From Acheta domesticus (Eukaryota; Arthropoda; Insecta; Orthoptera; Gryllidae), in contig JAHLJT010009355.1 in the NCBI GenBank assembly GCA_031308135.1, forward strand, positions 6,385,217-6,449,216: a DNA stretch of 64,000 nucleotides, read 5' to 3'. Every line of letters starts with the position of its first letter. Position 1 is the stretch's first letter. Under the pieces are notes generated by a model. It ran no database searches, was not told the DNA's origin, and was given only the letters and a program-made list of their open reading frames with translations. Shown piece by piece: positions 1 through 14,425 of this stretch. A program made the translations under genes and the position numbers.

Positions 1-629
1 ACGAATAACACGAGAAAGTCTACGCTATTCTGTTACGCCACTGGCTTTGGAGAAGGTTGGCGCCGTAACTCATGTCTACGAATATCGACAATCAACAAGC
101 ACTAGCGAGCACTGAGTGCGTCCATTATTAATAATAATACACAAGATACAACGTAATATTTACAATATTACTTCACTGTTACGAATAACGCGAGGAAGTC
201 TACGCTATACCGTTACGCCACTCGTTTTGGAGGAGGTCGGCGCCGTAACTCATGTCTACGAATATCGACAATCAACAAGCACTAGCGAGCACTGGGTGCG
301 TCCATTATTAATAGTAATACACAAGATACAACGTAATATTTACAATATTACTTAACTGTTAAGAATAACGCGAAAAAGTCTACGCTATGCTGTTACGCCA
401 CTGGCTTTGGAGGAGGTCGGCGCCGTAACTCATATCTACGAATATCGACAATCAACAAGCACTAGCGAGCACTGGGTGCGTCCATTATTAATAGCAATAC
501 ACAAGATACAACGTAATATTTACAATATTACTTAACTGTTAAGAATAACGCGAAAAGTCTACGCTATGCTGTTACGCCACTGGCTTTGGAGGAGGTCGGC
601 GCCGTAACTCATGTCTACGAATATCGACA
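1..629. repeat. 180-bp satellite array, about 3.5 copies
   Basis: Units start at 1, 181, 361 and 541. The first three are 180 bp each and the last breaks off near 629. Copies differ by a modest number of substitutions, and unit 4 lacks one A in an A-run. Each full unit contains a short palindrome (GTAATATT, 3-nt spacer, AATATTAC). Because 180 is divisible by three, an open frame runs across units 1-2, but it has no protein character. The array touches the window edge, so it probably continues upstream. It passes abruptly into GC-rich sequence. Confidence 0.9.
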
Positions 630-885
630 AGCGGCGACGAGCGAGAGTGAGCATCTCGCTCCGGACGGCAATCGATACGTCGCTTCGCGTGGCGTCGCGC
701 GGTGGAGAGCCTTCCGCTGTCCGCAAACGCCCTGCGGGAGCGATATCTCGGCGCCCGGGAGAAGCTCTCGGCTGTGAAAAATGCGCGCGCTGGCTCAGGA
801 GAAATGAAGCGAGGGCGGCGGGGGCGGAGAGATGATCCAAAAGGCGGAGCCGCGAAGTGCGCGGGCGCGGCGAAATTGAAGCTGG
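630..885. other. GC/CpG-rich island beside the satellite
   Basis: This block is rich in G, C and CpG and contrasts sharply with its AT-rich surroundings. Several overlapping frames are open on both strands, as expected when stop codons are rare. None shows a recognisable domain or splice pattern. It could be a regulatory island or an exon-bearing CpG island. Confidence 0.4.
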
Positions 886-4240
<3,355 letters not shown>

Positions 4241-4872
4241 GTTACGCGTCCGAAGGAAAAGGTTTTTCTTTCTCAGCTTTCGTGAAACTTTTATTACGAT
4301 CCGTTTCGTACGCTTCAATTATACTAAATTATATCATACAGTACTAATATTACTTCTATTAATGATAGCCAATTTTTTCACCTTGCGTATTATTATTGCA
4401 ATAATTGTCATATCAATTGTTGTCAAGATGTTTTGTACTTGTTTCACTAACAGAGTTTAAAATTTGGCACTTGCATAAGTCAGAATAATCAGAATGAAAC
4501 ACGAGTATAAAGAAACGTTTTCATTGATGTGCGTAGTTATTCAAATTCGTACAATTATCTTAGAAGCAGAGTAAATGGAGCTTTTGATAACTGGCTTGAT
4601 CACGAATTGTAATAATTAGTACAAAATTGGAGAACCTAGCAAAAAAGTTATCTCAACACTTTTGATTAGTAATATGGATTAACATCTTCTCTGCAAGACA
4701 AGAAGAAGGGCATTTTCACCAAGATATATCCAATCCGAAGCACAGGTGATGGTATTTGCAAACAGATAAAATATGATGTAATTCTTGCACTTCGTCTACC
4801 CATCGGTGCGATCGTCTAATCCCAGCATTCTTCCAAAAATGTTTTCATCGCATGAAAGAAACTAATACTTAC
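4241..4872. other. AT-rich stretch, probable intron downstream of the minus-strand exon
   Basis: No coding signal or repeat is visible. On the minus strand this lies 3' of the exon at 4873-4981, beginning with its splice donor, so it is inferred to be intron. Confidence 0.35.
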
Positions 4873-4981
4873 CCGAGAGCAGTGCGGCGTCGACCAGGAC
4901 GACGTCGGTGAAGGCGGAGGCGAAGGTGGAGTGTGAATTCAGCCTCAACCAAACGGCGTTTCCAACGATCCCTCTGCAGCT
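4873..4981 (-). CDS. Candidate internal coding exon of an unidentified gene
   Basis: On the minus strand a good 3' splice site (TTTCTTACAG, ending at 4982) is followed by 109 bp of GC-rich sequence and a consensus 5' splice site (GTAAGT at 4872-4867). Read from the first base, the frame gives 36 codons with no stop and one base left over. It starts SCRGIVGNAVWLRL and ends VVLVDAALLS. By my count 29 of 36 third positions are G or C, against very AT-rich flanks, which is the usual sign of real coding sequence. The protein piece alternates hydrophobic and polar residues like a beta-sheet domain and has one Cys. I do not recognise the family. A second frame is also open but is Arg-rich and implausible. 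No partner exon could be joined in phase within the window, so the rest of the gene probably lies across long introns. Confidence 0.5.
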
Positions 4982-5159
4982 CTGTAAGAAATACAGGAAG
5001 ATAAGAGACAAACAATAATGGTATATTTAACGAAACGATTTGATAATTTGTTTGTATTTATTCTATAAGTAAGCAGATTTTCAATAAAATGTAATAATTC
5101 ATTTTTTTAAATTCAATTAAAAGAAAGCTGATTAGTATCAAAAGTTATAAGTCAGGGGC

Positions 5160-5627
5160 AGCTTTGTTGCCTCTGCAACCTCGGTTATCATATGGTCCTA
5201 AACGACGGTAGCGAATTTTCAACACCATCTCCTGGGTGCAATTTTGTCAGGAGGAGAATTCTAGCGGCCAGCTGTTCTGACCTGTAGTTTTCCGTGTTTC
5301 CAAACACTTCCAGGGGAATACGTGAACAGTACCCTAACAACCGGCGTCGAGTCACGCGCTATCTTTCTTTCGTCATTATTGTTCCATCATCTCATCTTAC
5401 ACTAACACAAACACACCAGATGTCGGGAGACAGGTCGGGAGTTAAGGACTCGTGCCAGAAATGGGCAGGACCCCCATTGAGGGGGGATACTTGGAGAGGG
5501 AAATCCCAAAAATGTCGAATAGGTCGACGCCAGATCTCTAGTTCCACGGGAGACGAACACTGCCTTCTTCCGGTTGAGCCCACACTACACTGACAGGACT
5601 AATAAATTAAGTCGATGACACGTCCAA
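5160..5627 (+). mobile_element. SINE copy A (tRNA-derived family), degenerate
   Basis: The copy runs head to tail on the plus strand. It carries the family landmarks in order: a decayed B-box region, GAATTCTAGCGGCC near 5260, the AC-rich middle near 5400-5418, the CGGGAGACAGGTCGGGAG block near 5425, and the CACTACACTGACAGGACTAAT 3' block. The A box is no longer recognisable and the (AATC)n tail is missing. This is one of the most diverged copies in the window. Confidence 0.75.
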
Positions 5628-5869
5628 AGCTGCTGAATTCTTACTATCGAAGCGAATCTTAACAATTAACACGTTTTGAATTTAAATACACAAATCAACC
5701 TCTTATCCAAACTAGTTCGATGTTATTATCGAAGAATGGTGTTTTTCCATCGCTTTCTATGTCACAATTGTGTGCCATACAAAGTCTTAGGCCGCAAGCT
5801 GTGTGCCATACGAAACATTCCAACCCCAGAACTGTCACGCATCAGGGTAGTGGCCGCATACTTTCGCCC

Positions 5870-6100
5870 CATTTATTTGGGCGCGAATTCCTCCGAGCCA
5901 GCCGCCGGCGCCGCGCCTGCTCCGGGGGCGGCCAGCGGCACGTCCCGCCACGCACGCCTCCGGAGGGCGCTCCGGTGATTTCCGGCGTCTCCAGGGGGCG
6001 CAGGTGCGCGCGAAAGGACTTCCGGCGCCGGAACTGCGCCTGCGCAGGCGACACTTCTCGCAAGGGAACCGCATGACGTGCCACGACCACACCCGCCTTG
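5870..6100. other. GC-rich island
   Basis: A CpG-dense block with GGCGCC and GCGCCTGCGCAGGCG palindromes. Frames on both strands are open through it, but no domain is recognisable. It lies about 0.9 kb upstream, in minus-strand terms, of the candidate exon at 4873-4981. It could be the promoter or first-exon region of that gene, but this is inference. Confidence 0.35.
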
Positions 6101-6479
6101 GCTTTGGAAGTAAAGATTTTTTCACGGTGGAGAAAATCACGTACCTCAAAGGATCTCTAACATCCTCCATAGTTATCTTCTCTATCTTTCTTTAATGCAT
6201 ACATTTTTCTTTTGTTGTTTGTTGTTTTAACTGTTGAATAGTTTTGAGATCATTATGACTCTCAAAAATTAAACTAAACTATTTATATGTGTTGCATGTT
6301 TAGAGGTTAATTTCAAGTTTTTGAAATTGTTCGTAATCTTGAAGACAAATTTTTGTTCAAATTAATATATATTTTTTTTAAATTGAATTTAAGTATCAGT
6401 AAAAACTTTAACAAAAATTACTGATACATTAGAGCTTGATATAGCCTTCAATACTGATTTGATACACAATGTATAACTT

Positions 6480-7005
6480 ACCTGGATTGAGAGGATCGTG
6501 ATTACGACGGAAATATGAAAACAGCTGAAAATCGGGCGACAAAAAACATCGGGCGAAAGGCCATCGAGCTTTTTACTGTCATTAAAATCTTTATAACGCC
6601 CTTGGTGTTTAAATAACTATTTTATTTTTTACTGATATGTAACTGCTTATTAATGCCTTCGATAGAGAGCGCCACATACACCGCATAACATTCTGGATCG
6701 AAAGTATAGTGGTTTCCAGAGAAATACGAAAAGAGTTGAATTACGCTAAACGTTCTCTTATGAAAGGGAATTATGGAAGGGAAGTATGAAAAGACAAACC
6801 AAGGCAAGTGAAGATCTAGTTAATGAGTAAATAAGTCAATTTAAATCTTTAAAATTAGGTAAAAATAAAATCACGTATGTATCACGGCGTTTACTAATTT
6901 TAATGATCTCGGGCGACAAGACAATAGCTCTAGGACTTTTTCGTCGCCGCTCCATCATTAGAACTTTTGCAACACTCTTTGTGCATAAATAACTATTTTT
7001 TAAAA
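6480..7005. repeat. Local diverged duplication
   Basis: Related segments recur here. TCGGGCGACAA, an A-rich stretch and (A/C)TAAATAACTATTTT occur at about 6527-6630 and again at about 6910-6998. A third related piece (CTGGAT, GAAATA, GAAAA motifs) is at about 6690-6760. The copies are well diverged, consistent with an old tandem duplication or decayed transposons. No coding capacity is seen. Confidence 0.4.
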
Positions 7006-10000
7006 GGTTAAATGGTCGAAACCGACCTTGATTTTGAAAGTTAATCTCTTTTCGTGGTAGAGTAAGTTCACTCGTTGAGGCATGCGACTGTAGCGAAAAG
7101 TATAAAGCTTATTTTCTGGCTAAATACCTTAGAACACATGTTAAAAACGTAGTTAACATAGTTTTGATTAGCGGCGAGAAGCTGTCAGCTGGTTTTATTA
7201 ATTATTCTTTGTTTCCAGTAGGTTTACGGGATTGCAAGACACCTTCATTTTAACTTCATACGCCTCCGGAACAGTATATTGTTCACCACAATTTCGCGCA
7301 CCGATTTTTGTTTTCGCGACATAATTTGTCTGTCAGTTCCAGCAGCTTGATGTAGGTTGCTGATATAATGTAACATGCTCAGCATCATGAAGCACAGTTC
7401 TGAGGCACGCGGAGAGCTGGGGAAACCATGAAAAGCCTTCTCAGTTCCTACCTTTCCGCGCCACTCAAAATAATCACGATATCAGTAATTTTTGTGTAAC
7501 TTCTATTGTGTGATTCGGCAGTTAAAACTTTGCAATGAACCACATTTGAACTTTATTATCATTGAAAAAACTTGTGGCGTGTTTTGGACAGAAGAGACCA
7601 TTCTCTTTCGGAATTACCAAAGACGTTACCTACATAGAAAGCGATTCGAATATTTGTATTTGTGAAGTTCTCTCGCAAAGACCTGATCATCAATACTTTG
7701 TCACAAAACAATTATCCTTCGCGCATCATCTGCTTTCATTGCCCTCGGCTACTCAGGGTTCTTAGTACTGAAATGCCTTGCAGGCTCATAAAGCATTGTT
7801 TTGTCACAGTGGTATTGGAATGTTGTGAAGTTTCGATCTTCCGTTTTTTGTAAAAGTTCGTTGTGAAAAAGACAAATGAATGGCTGAATCGGTAGCTAAC
7901 GACTCTTTTCACTTCGTGATAGCAGAGAGCAATCTTTCCACTGCGTCCGCAAAAGTCTAACAATTCATGTTTTAACTCTTCAATTTTATGTTAAAATGTT
8001 TCTGTCGTTGCTGCGTTTAAGAGGATAACACTTCTTAACAGTCTCTCATATTTCAAAATAAATGCTCATCAAGTTAGTAACTAATAATTAAAACGCCTTC
8101 AATTTCTTCCTATCTTCATTCATGGCGAAAAATACATTCACTCGATCTAGAGACATTTAATATCAGAAATATGGGTTATAAACAAAGACCTCCTGATAGA
8201 TGACTTTCCTCGAGAGATGAAATTGATATGAAGTAAGGAATACCTTAAAACAGGAAACCGTGAAATAAAGTAATATTTGAGTGAAGAACGTTAACTTACA
8301 AGCACTGCCGTAAACACTGGCAGCAGCACTCAGTGCACAAATTCCTGAGAATTGGAATGATTTTATTGATACATAACCTTTCAGTAGTCGCGCTCAAAAT
8401 TGTATCGATAGTGGACGCGTGGATTGCAATTGTGGTCAATTTCAAAAAGTCTAATTAATACTCTACACTACGAACAAATTGTCTTCTCATTTGCTTTAAT
8501 TAGGTAAGGGTATATAAAACCAACAGCATTTGCAAAATAGTATATAATTTATTAACTTGTTGACTTACTACACATGCTATGAAGAAATGCTATAGACATT
8601 TCCACCTATTATGCTTTTAAATACGAAATAAAAAATAAATTATGCCGATATATCTGTGTTTTCGAAACGTCTCGTGTTCTATATGCTTCGTGCACATGAT
8701 AAACTTTTCCTTATTTACAATCAATAAAGCAGGTTGCTAAAACTGTTGAAAATGTTTGAAGCTACATTCGGTATGAGTTTCATTGTCTACAACAGATCAA
8801 CATCTTACACAGACTTTCTTTGTGCTTTTTGTATACACACCCAACTGTTGAGAAGTTCGTTTAGTTACATTCATTGCATCAATCCGTCAAGGTCCGTTAG
8901 TTTTCGAAAGAAAGAAGAAGTCATAAGTCGATGACAGGCACGAATTTGTTGCGCCAGAAAAACTTTTAGTTCTACTTCATCGGTAGTCTTTGTATCACGT
9001 TTCCTCGGTGAAGAGTTCTTGTCGCCTCTATGTATGCTTAGTTTGCTTACGCATTAGTAGTCAAAAACATGAACCTCGAAAGTTTCTCTTCTAGAAAAAT
9101 TCAGGGTTCTGTAATGAAGTTTTAGCATTTCTTGCATGGAGTTTATGAAGTGGAGGGCGAAAACAATGTTATCAGTACTGATGCTCGTGTTTACCGGCGG
9201 GGATAACGTATTCCAAAAATAAATGACATTCCCTACAAAGTATATTTTTGGGTTATTCATCTTCCATATTCTCCTTTTGGTTGATTTCTCTGTCGTGCAT
9301 TGATTAAAGTAATTCCTTTTCATCAAATAAATACATTCTTCCCTTCCTCCTCTTCTAACCACCGACAAATGTCTTTCACTCACACTCACTGCTCAATAAA
9401 ATTCGCGGGCTAGAGATTCAGCATCTCGCTCAGAAGAACCTAGCAGGTCACGAAACTCTCAGAGGCACGGTTGTCTTCCTCGGGCGGGAACTGTATCGCG
9501 GACTACAATTGCATTCAAAGCTATATTCGGAACATCGTCGTGGTAACCCGCAATAGGCTGTCAAATCTACCGAAGTTTTCAGGCGGAACGAAATATGTTC
9601 TCTACCTCTCCTTGTCTTGACTGTCGCTTTCACAAATGTAAGATCATGATATTCTGTTTTTCTATAGTCCCTCGTTTATTGCAACTGCTGCAGCTCTCTA
9701 GGTTGATCACATTGGTGTGTGTGGGAAAGTGAATTTTTCTGATATGCGACTTTTTGTGGTTACGACGACTGCAAGCGAAGCTATCATCATTTTAGTATAA
9801 TGTCACGATAATGACATGGGATCTCGTACGAAAGGTACTGAAAAATTTAGACTAAACACTTGTCAACTCTTGCTGTAAACAGAATTAGTAAGATTGGATT
9901 ATAATAGTAATCCACGCTACCAATGAAGGGATATTGTTAAAAAATATAGGTATAATTTTATCATAACACTGAATACATTTTGCAGAATACATATCTCGTT

Positions 10001-10899
10001 TTCTTGCAGAGTGAGATTCACAGATAAATATCCGTATGGCCAAAAGCATATACGTTGGAACGCATGCTTTCAGGTCTATCTAATTGGCAAAATAATATAA
10101 TTTCGCGGTAAGAGGAAGGTTCAAAATGTAATTAAAAAGTGTTCTTATTTCTACGATGTACGTCCGACATTTTTCCATAACTGTTACAAGATTTTTCCAT
10201 AACTGTTAACATTTGGCGGCGTGATATGTGAATTAAATATAAACTTTGTGAAAGTCGTGAAGGCGTTTCATTTTGTAATTTAAAACAAAGCCCATCGCAA
10301 AACATGACGAAGTGGATAATGCAGGTTTCCTGGTTGTTCTCTTTTCTCTGCTTTTCATTGCACCATCTCCTTCATCTTCATTGTCATTACTCATCTCATA
10401 ATCTCACAGTACCCCCATCATCATTACATCTCAATAAAAACACCTTAGCGGGGAGAACTAATGAAATCCGTGTTGAGAGCGTCTCGTCGTCAGCCGTCGG
10501 CTCATGGACCCAAAATTCATGACATACTCGTGTGATAAATAAAATAAATACGGCAAAGAGCACATAAGAAATACTGCCCAATGCAAATAAGAAAATGATG
10601 CCAGGTACCGCAGTGTTGCAAACGTGTAAGCTTATGATTTTCATTTTGTATAAAGAGGTAGTTTGATATTTTACGACTACGTCTACGACTGAGGCCCTGA
10701 ATTTTCTCCAGCTTTTTTTAAGAAAGCGACGTTGGAGATTCTTTGAATTTAAATAAGAACAAGATTTATAAACTTTTTCGTTACCAATGCCCGGCAATAA
10801 GTTTTTCTGTCGAAAATTCTGTTGTTGTTTTTTAGCATTACAATACTTTCTCCAAACTGTGTTAGCAATTTGGAAAAAATAAAAATATGGAGAATGTTT
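7006..10899. other. AT-rich non-coding stretch
   Basis: Short open frames only, none with recognisable protein features. A small direct duplication of TTTTTCCATAACTGTTA lies at about 10170-10210. Nothing else is supported. Confidence 0.5.
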
Positions 10900-10945
10900 A
10901 CTTTAATATACTTCTAAATGTAGTAATTTAGAAGTGTATTAAAGT
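10900..10945. repeat. Short hairpin (20-bp arms, 6-nt loop)
   Basis: The left arm at 10900-10919 and right arm at 10926-10945 are inverted copies with one mismatch, separated by GTAGTA. It is AT-rich. It could be a small foldback element or a transcribed hairpin. No flanking target duplication was seen. Confidence 0.7.
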
Positions 10946-11369
10946 GAATGTGTAAATTATGTAGTAATCATAATAGCAGAGAGTTTGTTTGTACAGTATG
11001 TGCAAATTTAAAGAAAAATCAAAATATTCACGTAAGAAAACCAATGGAAGAAAAACATATCTTGGAAATCATAAGAAGTATTTTACCTAAAATTAATCCT
11101 TTTTCACAGTCAACTGCTCCCTTATTTATTTTGGAAATCTCAAACCATTTCCTTTTTCTTTCCATTGGCGCATTTGAATTGAAGTGTCTTACGCAATCAG
11201 GCAACAGAAGTAATATTCCTCGTCTCTGAGACCGCCGAAAATACACGTCACCCAGAAAAAACAAAGACGAAGCGAATACATAATGAAACGGAAAAAATAT
11301 GAAACATGCATCAGATTTCCCCCGCGATTGTTTCGAACTCATTGTACGTGTTTATTCCGTTGCCTGCGA

Positions 11370-11645
11370 AAACGATTCATGACCCCCGCGTGCCGCGCCG
11401 CCTCCCGCCTGCAGTGGATATTACGCAATTCGCCATTGTTTACATTGACAATAGTTGCCGCCATCGCGCTGTGTTCCCACGAAATTATATCGGCGGCGGC
11501 GGCGACGGCAGCTGGGCGGGCGGCGGCGCGGAAGGCCACGTTCCATTGGCCCAGCATTGTGCTCCGCGCGCCGCTCGAGCAGCCGAAACGCAGCGCTCGT
11601 GGATCGATTCCGAGGAATTGGAGACGAGCTCCACCGTGAAATGAA
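11370..11645. promoter_or_regulatory. GC-rich island with SOX/forkhead-like sites
   Basis: A CpG-rich block with an embedded AT-rich core near 11430-11455 holding CCATTGTTTACATTGACAAT. This contains inverted ATTGT/ACAAT (SOX-type) words and TGTTTAC (forkhead-type). No coding exon is recognised. The mix of conserved-looking binding words in a GC island suggests an enhancer or promoter. This is inference from motif content only. Confidence 0.3.
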
Positions 11646-12289
11646 GCAACTTCTTTTATTCAATCGTTGGGTAGGAAAAAAATAGTTTTAAATAACTCTA
11701 TGTTGTTCTCAGTGTTACTAACTGTAGTAATTGTAGAATCAAGATTTATTATTTTAATGTATGTTCCTCGCTCAGCATCGAAGTTACTTATACATTTCAA
11801 TTACAACTTTATAATTTACGAGGTTCTCTAATATGCTTTCGTTGGGTTTAGAGAAACCTCACGAGATACCTCCTAGAAACACGTTAATAAATGTTTTAAT
11901 ACATTTATATGAAATTAATAACAACTGATTCACGAATAAGACCCTTGTAATTAGAGAATGATAAGCCACTCTGAGTAAAATTGAGATATTTACTTTTTTC
12001 ATTTCTGCTAGAGAATGGCAAGTGCCAAGGCACCGCTAAACTAGTGTAATACAACACAATAATGTGTGGTATTACGGAAGCTATATTGGTTATTTCCAAT
12101 GCGTGCAGAAGACTCCTGTCTATTAAGAGGAGTCTGTGGGTTACACAATCAGAAACTCGAGAAAAGCCCCAAAACATCAATATTACTCATTTCCATTACG
12201 CTCAGCTGAAGGCGTTGCATCGTTCTCGTGGATGGCTACGTGACACACAATTTTGTGTTGAGTTGCCATGAACGTTATTAGAAGTAAAT
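11646..12289. other. AT-rich non-coding stretch
   Basis: Nothing recognisable beyond short open frames. Confidence 0.45.
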
Positions 12290-12875
12290 GAAGAGCCACT
12301 GAGTTTGGGAAGACTTTCGTCTTCCATGTTGATACTTTTAAAATGAGGCCAGAGAAGTGTGCCGCGTACTCACTTACGGCTGCTCACAGTACTACCACTC
12401 GACGTTCACTCACTCCACATTCGTAGAACTCCGAGTAGTATTCAACTTACTGCACGGCGAAACTGGAGAGCGTTGCTGTGCTAGAGCCACTAGATACAAA
12501 GAGTAGCGCATTCCATTGTTCCACCGATACCGCCATTTTACGTCTAGTTGTCAGAAAAATTGGAACTGTGTAGTATTCTGTGTGTGTAATCTGTGCTCAG
12601 TGGCGGTTCGGGACTGAATGCGAAGAAATGAAAAGAAAACTGTGCACGCTGTGGCCATGTGAGGAGGTGTTTATGGTTTCATTAAATATTCAGGAACTCG
12701 ATAAAATCCAAAAACAGTTAAACAGATTCCATTCTGAGGGAGAAAAGCAAGTATTTGATCGTGTTGTTTCACCTAATAGCGTACTGCCCGTATCGACTGA
12801 ATTATGGTACTCAGAGCGACGCTGCTTACTGCGCAGCTTGCCACCACGCACGCTGTCACGTGACGTCACGTGAAG
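12290..12875 (+). other. Gene-like segment with E-box/CRE palindrome, uncertain
   Basis: This moderately GC-rich segment has a 97-codon open frame at 12580-12873 that includes the stretch ELDKIQKQLNRFHSEGEKQV, which has an amphipathic helical look. Near 12855-12872 it contains nested CACGTG, TGACGTCA and CACGTG words, a palindromic E-box/CRE cluster. No splice sites or known domain support a gene. It may be a promoter region with a chance open frame. Confidence 0.2.
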
Positions 12876-13089
12876 AAGCCTTCCGTCATTACATACTTGT
12901 ATTTGTTATTTATGGGCTGCGATATGGAATAGCAACTTTGCAGACATTCTTGCTATAGATAAGCTATTATTCTGTATAAATGCACTATGTTATTTCATTA
13001 TTAGTTTTGTTAATTACTATAATTTATTGCAGAATTAATAATTTTTATTCGTTATTACAGAATATTATATTTTCTGTTCTTGTGGTGTA

Positions 13090-13094
<5 letters not shown>

Positions 13095-13127
<33 letters not shown>

Positions 13128-13150
13128 TGCGTGTGTGTGCGTGCGCGCGC
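13095..13150. repeat. (GT)n/(GC)n microsatellite
   Basis: Alternating TG repeats pass into GTGC and GCGC at the right end. Such alternating purine-pyrimidine sequence can adopt Z-DNA. Confidence 0.95.
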
Positions 13151-14140
13151 ATGTTCTGTTGTCGTTAAGCAGTGTACGTACTAAAATTTGGAAAAAAAAT
13201 TGGTATGATATTGTTCAGCTGCAGGCCATTAGCTTTTAAGTTTTGATTTACAAACAGAAATTCATTTTGCCAATAACACGAATGACCTTTCCTCTCAAAA
13301 TATCAAACAAATTCCTCTCAATATCAAAAACCTAACGGACTCTCCGCTAACCACAACAGCAAAGCCACGCGACGAGGCATTCGACCTCCAAAACTGATAC
13401 GTTTAAACTCTTCTGGAGAGTTTGATTTAAGTTGTCATTGTATCATTTGCAATTATTAGGAATTAGACCTTAAGTTTAAGGCAATCGTAGGATAGAAAGA
13501 AATACAGTAATACCATGGATTATTGTACTCAAAATACACAGTTTTAGTTGCAAGACGTTTCGGAAGTTGTCTTGACTCAATCATCAAGTCGTGTATACTG
13601 CTAAATGTAAGAATTAAATAATTGATTTGCTTCAGTATTATTTTAAATTACATTGAGATAAAATATTGACGAAACAAAATATTTACTCCAGTACGAAGAT
13701 CAAAAATTGTTACTGTGTAGTTAACTATATGTGCGTGATCAACTACAATGTAGGAATGTTATGCTCTATTAACAAAGTCCATTTTACGAGTATAAGGAAA
13801 ATATAAAAATTGAGTTTTTTAAAATATATTTTCATAAATTAAAAAAAGAAAGAAAAGACATTTTTTGATATTACTTTAATATCGTCGATTATTGTGAACT
13901 AAATGAAACTGCGGTGAAATTAAATTGAGTTCTCCTATACAACACAAGTTTTTCGTGTTATAACAACATTCCAGAAAACCGGCGACGTTTGAAAACCAAT
14001 GTGTTTCACGGATGGCATTGCAAATAATACGACTGTTTGCATCTACTCTAATATGTACCTCTACTTCTTGAAACAAGAGAGTCTCACCGCATTGCCTCAC
14101 GAGTGTTGTACCGCTAACCCCATTTTAGTCAGTTGTTATT
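13151..14140. other. AT-rich stretch containing a Penelope-terminus-like fragment
   Basis: Mostly featureless. On the minus strand at about 13547-13592 there is CTTGATGATTGAGTCAAG followed by CCGAAACGTC. This resembles the hammerhead-type motif seen in terminal repeats of Penelope-like elements. It is probably a decayed element end. Confidence 0.3.
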
Positions 14141-14149
14141 ATGAAGTGC

Positions 14150-14425
14150 GAAAACCCTGGCGTGGCTGTCGCGTGGCGGCCTCCCTCATTGGTGGCTGTC
14201 CCAGTGCGTGACCAGCCGCAGCCTCTCGCGCCGCGGGACAGGACCAACTCCCCCCCCACCCCACCCCTCCACCCTCCCGCTCGGCGGAACTTTACGACGC
14301 GGAGAATTTGTTTGGCAGCGCCATCTGTTGCGCAGCCATGCAGCGGCACAAACTCGAATTTCTTCCGACGACGGTTCCGGTTTACCACGTGGGCAGAGAA
14401 AGCGAGGTCTCCCACTTCGCTGAAA
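14150..14425. other. GC-rich island
   Basis: A CpG- and C-rich block. Frames in several phases are open on both strands, but none has a recognisable domain or clear splice sites. A CCATCTGTTG word and GC boxes are present. It could be regulatory. Confidence 0.35.

Noticed and set aside
6145..6170. Mini first exon (Met at 6170, donor GTACGT at 6144) for the exon at 4873-4981
   Set aside because: It leaves two bases. The preferred frame of the next exon starts with a full codon, and the other phase meets a stop.
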